This document shows positions 1 to 7,752 of a stretch of 64,000 bases of DNA, one piece after another. This DNA is from Streptomyces spinoverrucosus (GTDB lineage: Bacteria > Actinomycetota > Actinomycetes > Streptomycetales > Streptomycetaceae). Under the pieces are notes generated by a model. The model saw only the letters and a program-made list of their open reading frames with translations, had not been told where the DNA came from and ran no database searches. How positions within the stretch are numbered: the stretch's first letter is position 1; each line of letters begins with the position of its first letter. The stretch lies in assembly GCF_006539505.1 (NCBI RefSeq), contig NZ_BJND01000039.1:1-64000 (forward strand), in the 5' to 3' direction. A program made the position numbers and the translations under genes.

Positions 1-32
1 GGGGGCCGGTCCGACCGAACGGACCGGCCCCC
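1..32. terminator. Strong hairpin terminator at the window edge
   Basis: A perfect 13-bp inverted repeat (GGGGGCCGGTCCG and its complement) is separated by a 6-base loop. There is no T-tract, as is common for Streptomyces terminators. It probably ends a gene lying left of the window. Confidence 0.75.
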
Positions 33-82
33 GCCGTGCGTTGTGCCCGCCGATCCACCGGCCACGGCGATATCGTCGCCGG

Positions 83-292
83 GTGACGAGTCTTCCCGGA
101 GGCAGCGACAAAGGCGGCTCCGCCCCGGAACCCCACCCCATCGTCTGCGCCCGCTGCGGCACCCAGGCCCGCGCTCCCCAGCCGACCTGGACCTGCTCCG
201 TGGAAAACGGCAAGCGCCGCTACTTCTGCGAGGCCTGCTCTCGGGAGAACTTGAGGGCTATTGAGGGGCGACTGGATTCGGCGTGGTGGTGA
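83..292 (+). CDS. Small zinc-ribbon-like protein
   Basis: This is an approximately 69-residue protein with two Cys-pair knuckles, CARC near residue 22 and CEAC near residue 53, plus a lone Cys between them (TWTC). The pattern suggests a structural zinc site. The tail (RENLRAIEGRLDSAWW) is acidic and aromatic. GTG at 83 is preferred over the upstream ATG at 41 because the first 14 residues of the longer form are a low-complexity Arg-rich stretch. No Shine-Dalgarno is visible, so translation may be leaderless. I do not recognise a characterised family. It is followed by a C-rich spacer before the convergent kinase gene. Confidence 0.5.
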   Translation: MTSLPGGSDKGGSAPEPHPIVCARCGTQARAPQPTWTCSVENGKRRYFCEACSRENLRAIEGRLDSAWW

Positions 293-384
293 GGCCGGCT
301 TCTCCGGGGGCCTCCCCTCCCCCTCCCCCTCCCACCCCGCCCCGCCCCGCCGCCCCCCGAAAACCGGCAGCCCAGTAGCCCGGC

Positions 385-1758
385 TCACGCCTCGGCCGCC
401 GCCGTGTCTCCCTCCTCCACAACCTCCTCCAGCACGAACCCGGGCAGCCACTCCTCCAGTTCCTCGCGCAGGCGGACCGTGGCGTTCAGTTGGCATAGGA
501 CGCCGATTGTGCTGAGGGTCACTCGGTGTATCAGGAGGTACGCCGGGGGGAGGTTGAGCTGCTTGCCGAGTTGGTATGCGGGGGAGCGGATGTCGGCCAC
601 GCGGGCCGCCTGGCTGCGCATCCAGCCGCGGGTGAAGGTGAACTCGTCGACTCGGGCCGGTTCGATGATCGGCAGGAGGTAGTCGAGGACTGCGTCGGGG
701 TCGAGTTCGATGGACTCCTTGATGAAGCCTTCGGCGCAGAGCAAGTCGTAGACGGCCTGGGCTTCGCCGTCCAGCGTCATGCGCAGGGAGTCGCCGATGG
801 GGGTCGGCAGGCCGCCCGGTAGGCGGTCGACCGTGCCGAAGTCCAGGACGCCCAGGCGCCAGTCGTCCTCCCCGGCCGGACCGCCGGGCAGGAGGCGGAA
901 GTTGCCGGGGTGCGGGTCGGCGTGCAGCAGGCCCGTGCGGGCGGGGCCGGAGAAGAGGAAACGGGCGAGGAGCTGGCCGGCCCGGTCGCGCTGCTCCTGG
1001 GTGCCGTCCGCGATGATCTCCGACAGCGGGATGCCCTCGATCCACTCGGTGATCAGGACCTCGTCGCACTGGTGGACCACGGCGGGCACCACGACGTCCG
1101 GGTCGCCGGCGAACTCCTCGGCGTGCGCCTGCTGGGCCTGGGCCTCCAGGCCGTAGTCCAGCTCCTCCGAGACGCGGTCCTTCAGCTCCGCGATCAGCGG
1201 CTTGATGTCCATGCCGGGGATCAGCGGCCCCAACAGCCGTGCGAATCGGCTCAGTTGGTTGAGGTCGGACAGCAGGGCCTCGCCGGCTCCCGGGTACTGC
1301 ACCTTGATCGCTACCTCGCGGCCGTCGTGCCACACCCCGCGGTGCACCTGGCCGATCGAGGCCGCCGCGGACGGCTTGTCCTCGAACTCCAGGAACAGCT
1401 CCCGCCAGTCCTCGCCGAGCCGCTCCGCGAGCACCCCGTGCACAGTGCGCGTCGGCATCGGCGGCGCCGCGTCCTGGAGCTTGGTCAGGGCCGCCCGATA
1501 GGGCCCGGCGATCTCCTCGGGCAGCGCCGATTCGAAGACGGACAGGGCCTGCCCGAACTTCATCGCGCCACCCTTGAGCTCGCCGAGCACCTTGAAGAGC
1601 TGCTCCGCGGTGCGCTGCTGCAACTCGCGGCCGACGAGCTCCGCGGACTCGCCGACGATCCGCTTGCCCAGGCCCCAGGTCGCCCGGCCGGCGAAGCCGA
1701 GCGGCAGCGCGGCGAGCTTGGCGGTCCGGGTGACCGCCTTGCGGGGAAGATCAGACAT
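385..1758 (-). CDS. ABC1/AarF (UbiB-like) atypical protein kinase
   Basis: A 457-residue member of the ABC1/ADCK/UbiB family of atypical kinases or ATPases. Family hallmarks are visible in order: the KxGQ motif (KFGQ), an Ala-rich nucleotide loop (AAASIGQVHRG) replacing the usual P-loop, the ATP-binding Lys (VAIKVQYPG), the catalytic ADPHPGN, and the metal-binding DFG (VLDFGTVDRLP). In other bacteria UbiB acts in quinone biosynthesis; the role of actinobacterial homologues is not settled. The ATG at 1758 has a good GGAGGG Shine-Dalgarno. It overlaps the stop of the upstream ThiF-like gene by 8 bp, which implies co-transcription and coupled translation. No membrane helix is obvious at the C-terminus. 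Confidence 0.9.
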   Translation of the reverse strand: MSDLPRKAVTRTAKLAALPLGFAGRATWGLGKRIVGESAELVGRELQQRTAEQLFKVLGELKGGAMKFGQALSVFESALPEEIAGPYRAALTKLQDAAPPMPTRTVHGVLAERLGEDWRELFLEFEDKPSAAASIGQVHRGVWHDGREVAIKVQYPGAGEALLSDLNQLSRFARLLGPLIPGMDIKPLIAELKDRVSEELDYGLEAQAQQAHAEEFAGDPDVVVPAVVHQCDEVLITEWIEGIPLSEIIADGTQEQRDRAGQLLARFLFSGPARTGLLHADPHPGNFRLLPGGPAGEDDWRLGVLDFGTVDRLPGGLPTPIGDSLRMTLDGEAQAVYDLLCAEGFIKESIELDPDAVLDYLLPIIEPARVDEFTFTRGWMRSQAARVADIRSPAYQLGKQLNLPPAYLLIHRVTLSTIGVLCQLNATVRLREELEEWLPGFVLEEVVEEGDTAAAEA

Positions 1759-2977
1759 GCGCCCTCCAAGTCCCAGCCGGCCGCGCCGCGCCTGCCCGAC
1801 GGCGTACGTCCGTTGACGACCGTTCCACCGCCATTGTCTCTTGTGCTTCCCCGTCCTTTGAGGCGCGTTCCCCCTTGGGTTTCTCCGTACCCTTCTCGGC
1901 GGCCCCGCACGGGCATGCCGGATGCGCCCAAACCGGTCGTGCGTGCCAGTGGAGGGCTGGGACGGAGATCTCCCAACGGGCTCCCGCGCTGGTGGGACGG
2001 CGGCCGTCGAGGAAGGCGAGGGCATGTGCGGCCGTCAGGCCGGCGACCGTGGTGGCCAAGGTCACGTCGCAGGGGCGGACGTGGCGCTGCCGGCCCGAGC
2101 GCCACTGGGCGATCAGGCGGGGCCAGGTCGGGTCCCGGTCTGTCCGGTGTTCGTGGAGGCAGCGGGCGCAGCCTGTCTCGCCCGGCAGGACGAAGGGGCC
2201 GACCACGCCGGTGCCCTCGACGACCCCGGCGTAAAGGTGGGGCGTGCCGGAGGCGATCATAGGCTCGGCGGTGTCCGGGGTGAGGGCGTGTACGGCGACG
2301 TCGTCGCGTGGGGTGAGGATCACCAGGGAGAAGCCCGGTTCGGCCGGTTCCGTCGGTGTGCGGTGGTCGCGGCGGGGCTGGCGGTCGGGTGCGGCCCTGC
2401 GGACGACGCGGCGGGCGGCCTCGTCGCGGCGTTCGCCGATGGACTCGGCGGGCAGCCCGCCCGGTGCCACGTCCCAGGGTTCGACGCAGCCGCCGTCGCG
2501 CACGTCCACCTCGCCGACGCCCGCGCTCGACAGCAGCGCGGCCACCGTGGCGCCCACGCGGCCGGCGCCCCGTACCTGCACCCGCAGGGAGCGGCGGGCG
2601 GCGAGGTGTCGGATCGCGTCGCCCGGTTCGGCGGTGGTCAGGGACAGCGTGGCCAGGTCCGGGCGCAGCCGGTCGAGGACGGCCTGTCTGCCGCGCAGGG
2701 CGTCGGCGGCGGGTCCGCCGCCCCTGGCGTCGTCGAGGAGTCCGGATCGGGCGAGCCGCCGGATCAGTTCGTCGACGTGGCCGTCGGGCAGGTCCATCCG
2801 CCGGCCCTCCTCGCGCAGGAGCGGCAGCCCGCGTGTGCCGTTGAGCAGTTCCAGGAAGCTGCCCGTCGCGGTGTCCATCGGACCCAGCGTCATCGCGTGA
2901 GCCGGCGTCATGCCGAACTGCACGGTGTTGAGGTCGCGCCAGCCGCGCCGCAGCGCGGGTTTCACCATCGGATGCAT
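1751..2977 (-). CDS. ThiF/E1-like adenylyltransferase fold protein
   Basis: A 408-residue protein. A Rossmann-type nucleotide loop (VRGAGRVGATVAALL, about residue 140) is followed by an acidic strand end. Two Cys pairs (CARC near residue 275 and CPC near residue 360) resemble the structural zinc site of ThiF/MoeB/E1 enzymes. The first 100 residues resemble the winged-helix N-terminus of stand-alone ThiF proteins in actinobacteria. No ubiquitin-like or RiPP precursor gene is adjacent, so the substrate is unknown. The C-terminal 60 residues are charged and poorly ordered. Its stop overlaps the start of the ABC1 kinase gene (ATGTCTGA junction), so the two form a unit. Function is inferred from the fold only. 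Confidence 0.75.
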   Translation of the reverse strand: MHPMVKPALRRGWRDLNTVQFGMTPAHAMTLGPMDTATGSFLELLNGTRGLPLLREEGRRMDLPDGHVDELIRRLARSGLLDDARGGGPAADALRGRQAVLDRLRPDLATLSLTTAEPGDAIRHLAARRSLRVQVRGAGRVGATVAALLSSAGVGEVDVRDGGCVEPWDVAPGGLPAESIGERRDEAARRVVRRAAPDRQPRRDHRTPTEPAEPGFSLVILTPRDDVAVHALTPDTAEPMIASGTPHLYAGVVEGTGVVGPFVLPGETGCARCLHEHRTDRDPTWPRLIAQWRSGRQRHVRPCDVTLATTVAGLTAAHALAFLDGRRPTSAGARWEISVPALHWHARPVWAHPACPCGAAEKGTEKPKGERASKDGEAQETMAVERSSTDVRRRAGAARPAGTWRAHV

Positions 2978-3109
2978 GACAGGCCCCCGTAGTCATGAAT
3001 GTCCCTGAAAGTCACTGTTTGTCGGACGAGGTGGCCGGGCTGTTCCGGGCCGGCCGGGTCGTTGCCGACGAGTGCCAGCATGCCCGGACCGGCGGTGCGG
3101 CGCCGAAAG

Positions 3110-3118
3110 TTATCCACA
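3110..3118 (+). promoter_or_regulatory. Consensus DnaA box in an intergenic region
   Basis: TTATCCACA, the E. coli-type DnaA box consensus, occurs once between the divergent ThiF-like and metalloprotease genes. There is no second box within about 100 bp, so this is not an origin. It could be a titration or regulatory site or chance. Confidence 0.3.
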
Positions 3119-3221
3119 GGTGGGGGATGTTTGTCGTACAAATCAAACGCATGGTGGGGGATCGGAATCGAACCGTCCCGGACTCGGGACTTCCCCCGTG
3201 TGCAGCGGGTAACGTCGGGGC

Positions 3222-3818
3222 GTGTCCGCCGACCCACTGCACCGCGCCGGAAAGCCGCACCGCAGCACGACGAGCCCGCCGCCGAGCGGTTCGAAGGCGA
3301 GCGTGATCGAGGTGCGCCGGAGTTCCCGTCGACGCCGGACGGTCTCCGCGTACCGTGAGGGCGATCGCACCGTCGTGCTCATTCCAGCCCGGATGTCCGA
3401 GGCGGAGGAGCAGCGCTGGGTGAGCGTCATGCTGGACAAGCTGGCCGCCCAGGAGAGCAAGCGTGTGCTGGGCGACTCCGAACTGACCGAGCGAGCCGAG
3501 CGGCTGTCCGCCCAGTACTTCGACGGCCGCGCGCGGCCCACGTCGGTGCGCTGGGTCACCAACCAGAACACACGCTGGGGTTCGTGTACCCCTTCGGAGG
3601 GCAGCATCCGCCTGTCGCACCGGCTGCAGGGCATGCCCGAGTACGTCGTCGACTACGTGCTCCTCCACGAGCTGGCGCATCTGCTGGTGCCCGGGCACGG
3701 GCCCCGCTTCTGGCGGCTGCTGGAGGCGTATCCGCGGACCGAGCGGGCCCGGGGCTACCTCGAAGGGGTGGTCGCCGCCGACCGGTTGCCGCATCTGCCC
3801 GCCGCGCGCGGGGAGTGA
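3222..3818 (+). CDS. YgjP-like (DUF45) M48-type metallopeptidase
   Basis: A 198-residue protein with the zinc-metalloprotease core HELAH (LLHELAHLLVPGHGPRFW), where the two His and the Glu are the expected catalytic set and the downstream His of GHGPRFW is the likely third ligand. The preceding segment (RWVTNQNTRWGSCTPSEGSIRLSHRL) is the diagnostic WGSC-type motif of the YgjP/DUF45 family. Length fits the family. The start is taken at GTG 3222; only a short G-run lies upstream, so the transcript may be near-leaderless. It is divergent from the ThiF-like gene and has no obvious partner. The physiological substrate is unknown. Confidence 0.85.
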   Translation: MSADPLHRAGKPHRSTTSPPPSGSKASVIEVRRSSRRRRTVSAYREGDRTVVLIPARMSEAEEQRWVSVMLDKLAAQESKRVLGDSELTERAERLSAQYFDGRARPTSVRWVTNQNTRWGSCTPSEGSIRLSHRLQGMPEYVVDYVLLHELAHLLVPGHGPRFWRLLEAYPRTERARGYLEGVVAADRLPHLPAARGE

Positions 3819-3959
3819 TCCGCTCTCGCCGCACCTGCTTCGGGCGTGGCTGAGAACGAGGTTGTGTACCGGGTCTGTACCGACTTCGGCCGGTGTCCGA
3901 GTTTGCCGTTAGCCTGGCGCGACGCACTAGCACTTCGGGATGGGGGACGGTCGTTACGC

Positions 3960-5714
3960 ATGGCCAGGGAATTCCAACGCGGCCACAAGGCCCGGATCAG
4001 TGACCTCACCGCGGGCACGGATCTGTACGTAGGTGTGCAGATTTCGGGCCCCGGACTGACCTTCGACATCAGCTGCTTCGGTCTGGACGCCGACGAACGG
4101 CTTTCGGACGACCGGTACTTCGTGTTCTTCAACCAGCCGAAGTCTCCCGAGGAGGCCGTCCAGCTCCTGGGTGCCCAGGCGGGCGACACCGAGTCCTTCC
4201 GGGTCACGCTCGACAAGATCCCGGCACAGATCCAGAAGCTGTCGTTCACGGCGACGATCGACGGCGCCGGGCAGATGTCGCAGATCAGTCCCGGCTACAT
4301 CCGCATCGTCGCGGGCGGCGAGGAGGTGGCCCGGTACTCGTTCAACGGCTCGGAGTTCTCCACCGAACGGGCCGTGATGCTGGGCGACTTCTACCTGAAG
4401 GACGTGTGGCGGTTCGCGGCCGTCGGACAGGGTTTCGACGGTGGCCTGGACGCGCTGCTGAAGAACTTCGGCGGCGAGGTGCTCGAAGAGGAGACACCGG
4501 CCGAGCCGCAGCCGCAGACCGGTGGCGCTCCCGGTTTCGCGCCGCCCGGACAGGCCTCCGCGCCGCCCGCGTTCGGCGTCCCGACCGGACCGGCCCCGAC
4601 ACCCGCTCCGACACCGGCCCCTGCTCCGGCGCCCGCACCCGCTCCGGCGCCCGCGCCACAGCCCGCCGCGCAGGGCTTCGCGCCGCCCGCCGGAACCACC
4701 CCGCCCCCGGCACCCGCCCCGGCGCCCGCGCCCCAAGTGCACACCGCGCCCACCGTCGTCGCGCCCATGACCCCGCCCGGCGGCGCTCCCGTACCGCCGC
4801 CCGCCCCGGCGCCCGCGCCGCCCTACGGCGGCCAGCCGCAGCCCCCGTACGGGCAGCCGCCCCAACAGCAGCCCCCGTACGGCCAGGCCGCCCCGGGCCA
4901 GACCGCCCCGCTGCCCCCGGGGTACGCCCAGCCGCCCGCACCGCAGGCCCCCACGCCGCCCCCTGGCTACGGACAGCCCACCCCGCCCCCGGGCTACGGC
5001 CAACAGGCCCTCTACGGGTCGCCACAGGGCGCGCCCCAGGGCGCCCCTCAGGCACCCGGTGTCGCCGGTGCGCTCCAGAAGTTCAAGGAGACGCCCACCG
5101 GGCAGCGCTGGACGCAGCAGAACAAGAAGCTCGTCCGTGTGGACCTGGGCATCGGCGGCCAGCCCGTGCTGGCCCGGCAGGGCAGCATGGTGCTCTACCA
5201 GGGCAAGGTCGACTTCAGCTACAAGGGCGCCGGGTTCGCCGGCCGGATCGTCGGCAACGCGACCGGCCAGGAGATGCAGCTGATGCGCTGCACGGGCCAG
5301 GGGCAGGTGTTCCTCGCCGAGAACTCCACGATGCTGCACCCCATCGAACTCCAGGGTGACGGCATCTGCGTCTCCGCCGAAAACGTCCTCGCGTTCGACG
5401 AGAGCCTCCAGTACGAGGTCCGCCGCATCGAGGGACACGGCATCCCCGGCGGTGCGCTGTTCACCATGCAGTTCACCGGCACCGGCACCATCGTCGTCAA
5501 GACGCACGGCACGCCCGTGGTGCTGCCGGTCACGCCGACGACGTTCGCCGACTGCAACGCCGTGGTCGCCTGGTCGGCCGCCTCCCAGGTGGTCGTCTCC
5601 AGCCAGGTACGGATGCGCCGCAACGCGTACCCCGGCGACACCGGGGAGAGCGTCAACCTCCAGTTCCGGGGCGCGCCCGGCAACTTCATCGTCGTCCAGC
5701 CGTACGAGATCTAA
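3960..5714 (+). CDS. TerD domain / Pro-rich linker / AIM24 domain fusion
   Basis: A 584-residue protein of three parts. Residues 1-185 are a TerD-type stress domain; the acidic loops (FDISCFGLDADERLSDD) correspond to the calcium-binding region of TerD proteins, although the canonical Asp pattern is only partly kept. Residues 190-365 are a low-complexity linker of Pro/Ala/Gln with PAPAP and PPYGQ repeats. Residues 370-584 form an AIM24 domain (beta-rich, TIM16-accessory-like). ATG 3960 has GGGGGA about 14 nt upstream. It leads a three-gene set with two AIM24-only paralogues spaced 14-16 nt apart. Ter-family proteins are linked to tellurite, phage and envelope stress; here the role is unproven. 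The GC-rich linker repeats explain the skewed base composition. Confidence 0.85.
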   Translation: MAREFQRGHKARISDLTAGTDLYVGVQISGPGLTFDISCFGLDADERLSDDRYFVFFNQPKSPEEAVQLLGAQAGDTESFRVTLDKIPAQIQKLSFTATIDGAGQMSQISPGYIRIVAGGEEVARYSFNGSEFSTERAVMLGDFYLKDVWRFAAVGQGFDGGLDALLKNFGGEVLEEETPAEPQPQTGGAPGFAPPGQASAPPAFGVPTGPAPTPAPTPAPAPAPAPAPAPAPQPAAQGFAPPAGTTPPPAPAPAPAPQVHTAPTVVAPMTPPGGAPVPPPAPAPAPPYGGQPQPPYGQPPQQQPPYGQAAPGQTAPLPPGYAQPPAPQAPTPPPGYGQPTPPPGYGQQALYGSPQGAPQGAPQAPGVAGALQKFKETPTGQRWTQQNKKLVRVDLGIGGQPVLARQGSMVLYQGKVDFSYKGAGFAGRIVGNATGQEMQLMRCTGQGQVFLAENSTMLHPIELQGDGICVSAENVLAFDESLQYEVRRIEGHGIPGGALFTMQFTGTGTIVVKTHGTPVVLPVTPTTFADCNAVVAWSAASQVVVSSQVRMRRNAYPGDTGESVNLQFRGAPGNFIVVQPYEI

Positions 5715-5728
5715 AGGGAGAGCCCGTC

Positions 5729-6409
5729 ATGAACCAGCCGCTCGCGGGCTACGCCCCCGCACCCGTCACCGCCCGCATGGAAAACCACGGCAACCACATG
5801 CTGAAGGTCGCCATGCAGACCGGAAACGACCTCCTCGCGCGCGTGGGGTCGATGGTCGCCTACGAGGGCTTCATCCAGTACGAGCCGAACCCGCCGGCCG
5901 TGCGCCAGGTCGCCCGCGACTGGATGACCGGCGAGGGCGCACCCCTGATGAAGTGCTCCGGTGACGGACTGCTCTATCTCGCCGACTACGGCGCCAACGT
6001 CGTCGTGATCAACCTCAACGGCGACGGCATCTCCGTCAACGCCACCAACCTGCTCGCCTTCGACGCGCATCTGACGTGGGGCGTCGAACGGGTGAAGGGC
6101 CTGGCGAAGTTCGCCGGGCAGGGGCTGTGGAACACCAAGATCTCCGGGCAGGGATGGGTCGCGCTGACCTCCCGGGGCAAGCCGATCGTCGTCGACTGCG
6201 GCGGTGGCGAGGACGAGACGTACGTCGACCCGGACGCGCTCGTCGCCTGGTCCCCGAACCTCAAGGTGAAGGGCAAGCGCAGCTTCAAGGCGCAGTCACT
6301 GATCGGCCGGGGCAGCGGCGAGGCCTACCAGATGGCCTTCTCCGGCCAGGGCATCGTCGTCGTCCAGCCCAGCGAGGACAGCACCGACCATCTCCGGGTC
6401 CGGGGCTGA
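5729..6409 (+). CDS. AIM24 family protein (paralogue 1)
   Basis: A 226-residue single-domain AIM24 protein. It aligns with the C-terminal domain of the upstream fusion through LARVGSMVAYEGF, SGDGLLYLAD, NGDGISVNATNLLAFD and FSGQGIVVVQPSE. These Gly-rich beta-strand motifs are the signature of the family. ATG 5729 is preceded by AAAGGGAGAG, and the gap to the TerD-AIM24 gene is 14 nt, so the genes are one operon. There is no signal peptide or membrane helix. The domain is named after a yeast mitochondrial inner-membrane protein; bacterial AIM24 biochemistry is essentially unknown. Confidence 0.88.
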   Translation: MNQPLAGYAPAPVTARMENHGNHMLKVAMQTGNDLLARVGSMVAYEGFIQYEPNPPAVRQVARDWMTGEGAPLMKCSGDGLLYLADYGANVVVINLNGDGISVNATNLLAFDAHLTWGVERVKGLAKFAGQGLWNTKISGQGWVALTSRGKPIVVDCGGGEDETYVDPDALVAWSPNLKVKGKRSFKAQSLIGRGSGEAYQMAFSGQGIVVVQPSEDSTDHLRVRG

Positions 6410-6425
6410 GGGGGAGCACCACACC

Positions 6426-7181
6426 ATGCAGAGTCCGCTTTTCGCCCACAACGACCAGCAGAGCCAGGAGCGCTGGAGCCTGCAGAACAAGCAGATGCTG
6501 CGCGTCACTCTGGAGGGTCACGACGACATCCTGGCCCGCAAGGGCACCATGGTCGCCTACCAGGGGCTCGTCGAGTTCGACGCCGAGTTCCAGAGCAACC
6601 GGCAGGCACGCGCGCGTGCCCGCACCGGTGAGGGCCTGGACCTGATGCGCTGCCACGGGCAGGGCACGGTCTACTTCGCCAACCTCGCCCAGCACATTCA
6701 CGTCGTCGACGTGGACCAGGACGGACTCACCGTCGACAGCAGCTATGTGCTGGCGATGGACTCCGGGCTGCACCACGAGGTCATCGCCGTCGACAGCTTG
6801 TACGGCATCTCCGGGTCCGGGAAGTACCAGCTCAACATCACCGGCCGCGGCCGGGTCGCCCTGATGACCTCGGGCGCGCCGCTGATGATGCAGGTCACGC
6901 CGGACAAGTACGTCAACTGCGACGCCGACGCGATCGTCGCCTGGTCCACCGCGCTGCGTGTGCAGATGCAGGCCCAGACGCACTCCTCCGGGGTGTGGCG
7001 GCGCCGGGGCAACACCGGTGAGGGCTGGGAGCTCAGCTTCATGGGCACCGGCTACGTGCTGGTCCAGCCCAGCGAGCTGCTGCCGCCGCAGAACGCCCAG
7101 ATCGGCTCGGGTCTCGCTGCGCAGTACGGCATGGGGCAGCAGGGGGCTCGGGGGCAGAACCAGGGCAACGTCTGGAGCTGA
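6426..7181 (+). CDS. AIM24 family protein (paralogue 2)
   Basis: A 251-residue AIM24 protein, third gene of the TerD-AIM24 cassette. It shares the core motifs of its neighbours (LARKGTMVAYQGLVEFD, MRCHGQGTVYFAN, FMGTGYVLVQPSE) and matches the fusion's AIM24 domain at the start (RWSLQNKQMLRV compared with RWTQQNKKLVRV). The last 25 residues are a Gln/Gly-rich tail. It lies 16 nt behind the previous gene, with a GGGGAG Shine-Dalgarno. A strong hairpin 18 nt downstream closes the operon. Three divergent AIM24 copies together suggest a hetero-oligomer, which is inference. Confidence 0.88.
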   Translation: MQSPLFAHNDQQSQERWSLQNKQMLRVTLEGHDDILARKGTMVAYQGLVEFDAEFQSNRQARARARTGEGLDLMRCHGQGTVYFANLAQHIHVVDVDQDGLTVDSSYVLAMDSGLHHEVIAVDSLYGISGSGKYQLNITGRGRVALMTSGAPLMMQVTPDKYVNCDADAIVAWSTALRVQMQAQTHSSGVWRRRGNTGEGWELSFMGTGYVLVQPSELLPPQNAQIGSGLAAQYGMGQQGARGQNQGNVWS

Positions 7182-7198
7182 CCGTCCGGAAAGCAAAC

Positions 7199-7232
7199 GT
7201 AAGGGGCGCCTGCCTGTGCGGGCGCCCCTTAC
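7199..7232. terminator. Bidirectional terminator between convergent operons
   Basis: A 12-bp perfect stem (GTAAGGGGCGCC with its complement) around a 10-nt loop sits between the AIM24 cassette and the convergent Nudix gene, so it can serve both. Confidence 0.8.
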
Positions 7233-7236
7233 ACGT

Positions 7237-7752
7237 TCAGAGCCTGGCGCGGGTCGCCTCCACCAGGCGCACGACCGAGTCGTCGGCGACGTCCGCGACC
7301 TCGTCGTAGGGGAACCAGCGCAGGTCGAGGGACTCGTCGCTGATCGCCTCCACGGCTCCGGCCGGAGCGAGCGCCGCGTACTGGACGTCGAGGTGCCAGG
7401 CGCACGGCGTGTGATGCCGGTCCAGGCGGACCGGACCGCCCGGCAGCAGCGTCAGACCTCCGATCCCCGACTCCTCGGTGCCCTCGCGTAGGGCGGCGGC
7501 CGCCAGGGAGACGTCCCCCGGCTCGCAGTGGCCGCCCATCTGCAGCCACATGCGCAGCTTCCGGTGCAGCGTCAGCAGCACCCGGCTGCGCTCCGGGTCG
7601 ATCACCAGGGCGCTCGCCGTGATGTGGCCGTCCGCGAATGACTTCCACATGCCGTCCGAGTGGGCCGCCAGGTGATCGAGGTAGACGTCGCGCAACTCTT
7701 GCTGGTCCTCGTAGCTCTTGAGTACAAGGACCGCGTCGTCATACAGGCTCAC
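7237..7752 (-). CDS. Nudix hydrolase
   Basis: A 171-residue Nudix-family pyrophosphohydrolase. The Nudix box runs GGHCEPGDVSLAAAAL-REGTEESGI. The REx2EExG core with its metal-binding Glu residues is intact, but the segment before it is one residue longer than the textbook GX5EX7REUXEEXGU, a variant I recall in actinobacterial members. It is preceded by WLQMGGHCEPGD, typical of enzymes acting on nucleoside diphosphate derivatives. The substrate cannot be predicted. Its start overlaps the stop of the upstream DUF2342 gene by 4 bp (ATGA), so the two are translationally coupled. Confidence 0.9.
   Translation of the reverse strand: MSLYDDAVLVLKSYEDQQELRDVYLDHLAAHSDGMWKSFADGHITASALVIDPERSRVLLTLHRKLRMWLQMGGHCEPGDVSLAAAALREGTEESGIGGLTLLPGGPVRLDRHHTPCAWHLDVQYAALAPAGAVEAISDESLDLRWFPYDEVADVADDSVVRLVEATRARL

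Noticed and set aside
2962..3237. Minus-strand 91-codon frame upstream of the ThiF-like gene
   Set aside because: Mixed composition, no ribosome site, and it spans the divergent promoter region and the DnaA box.
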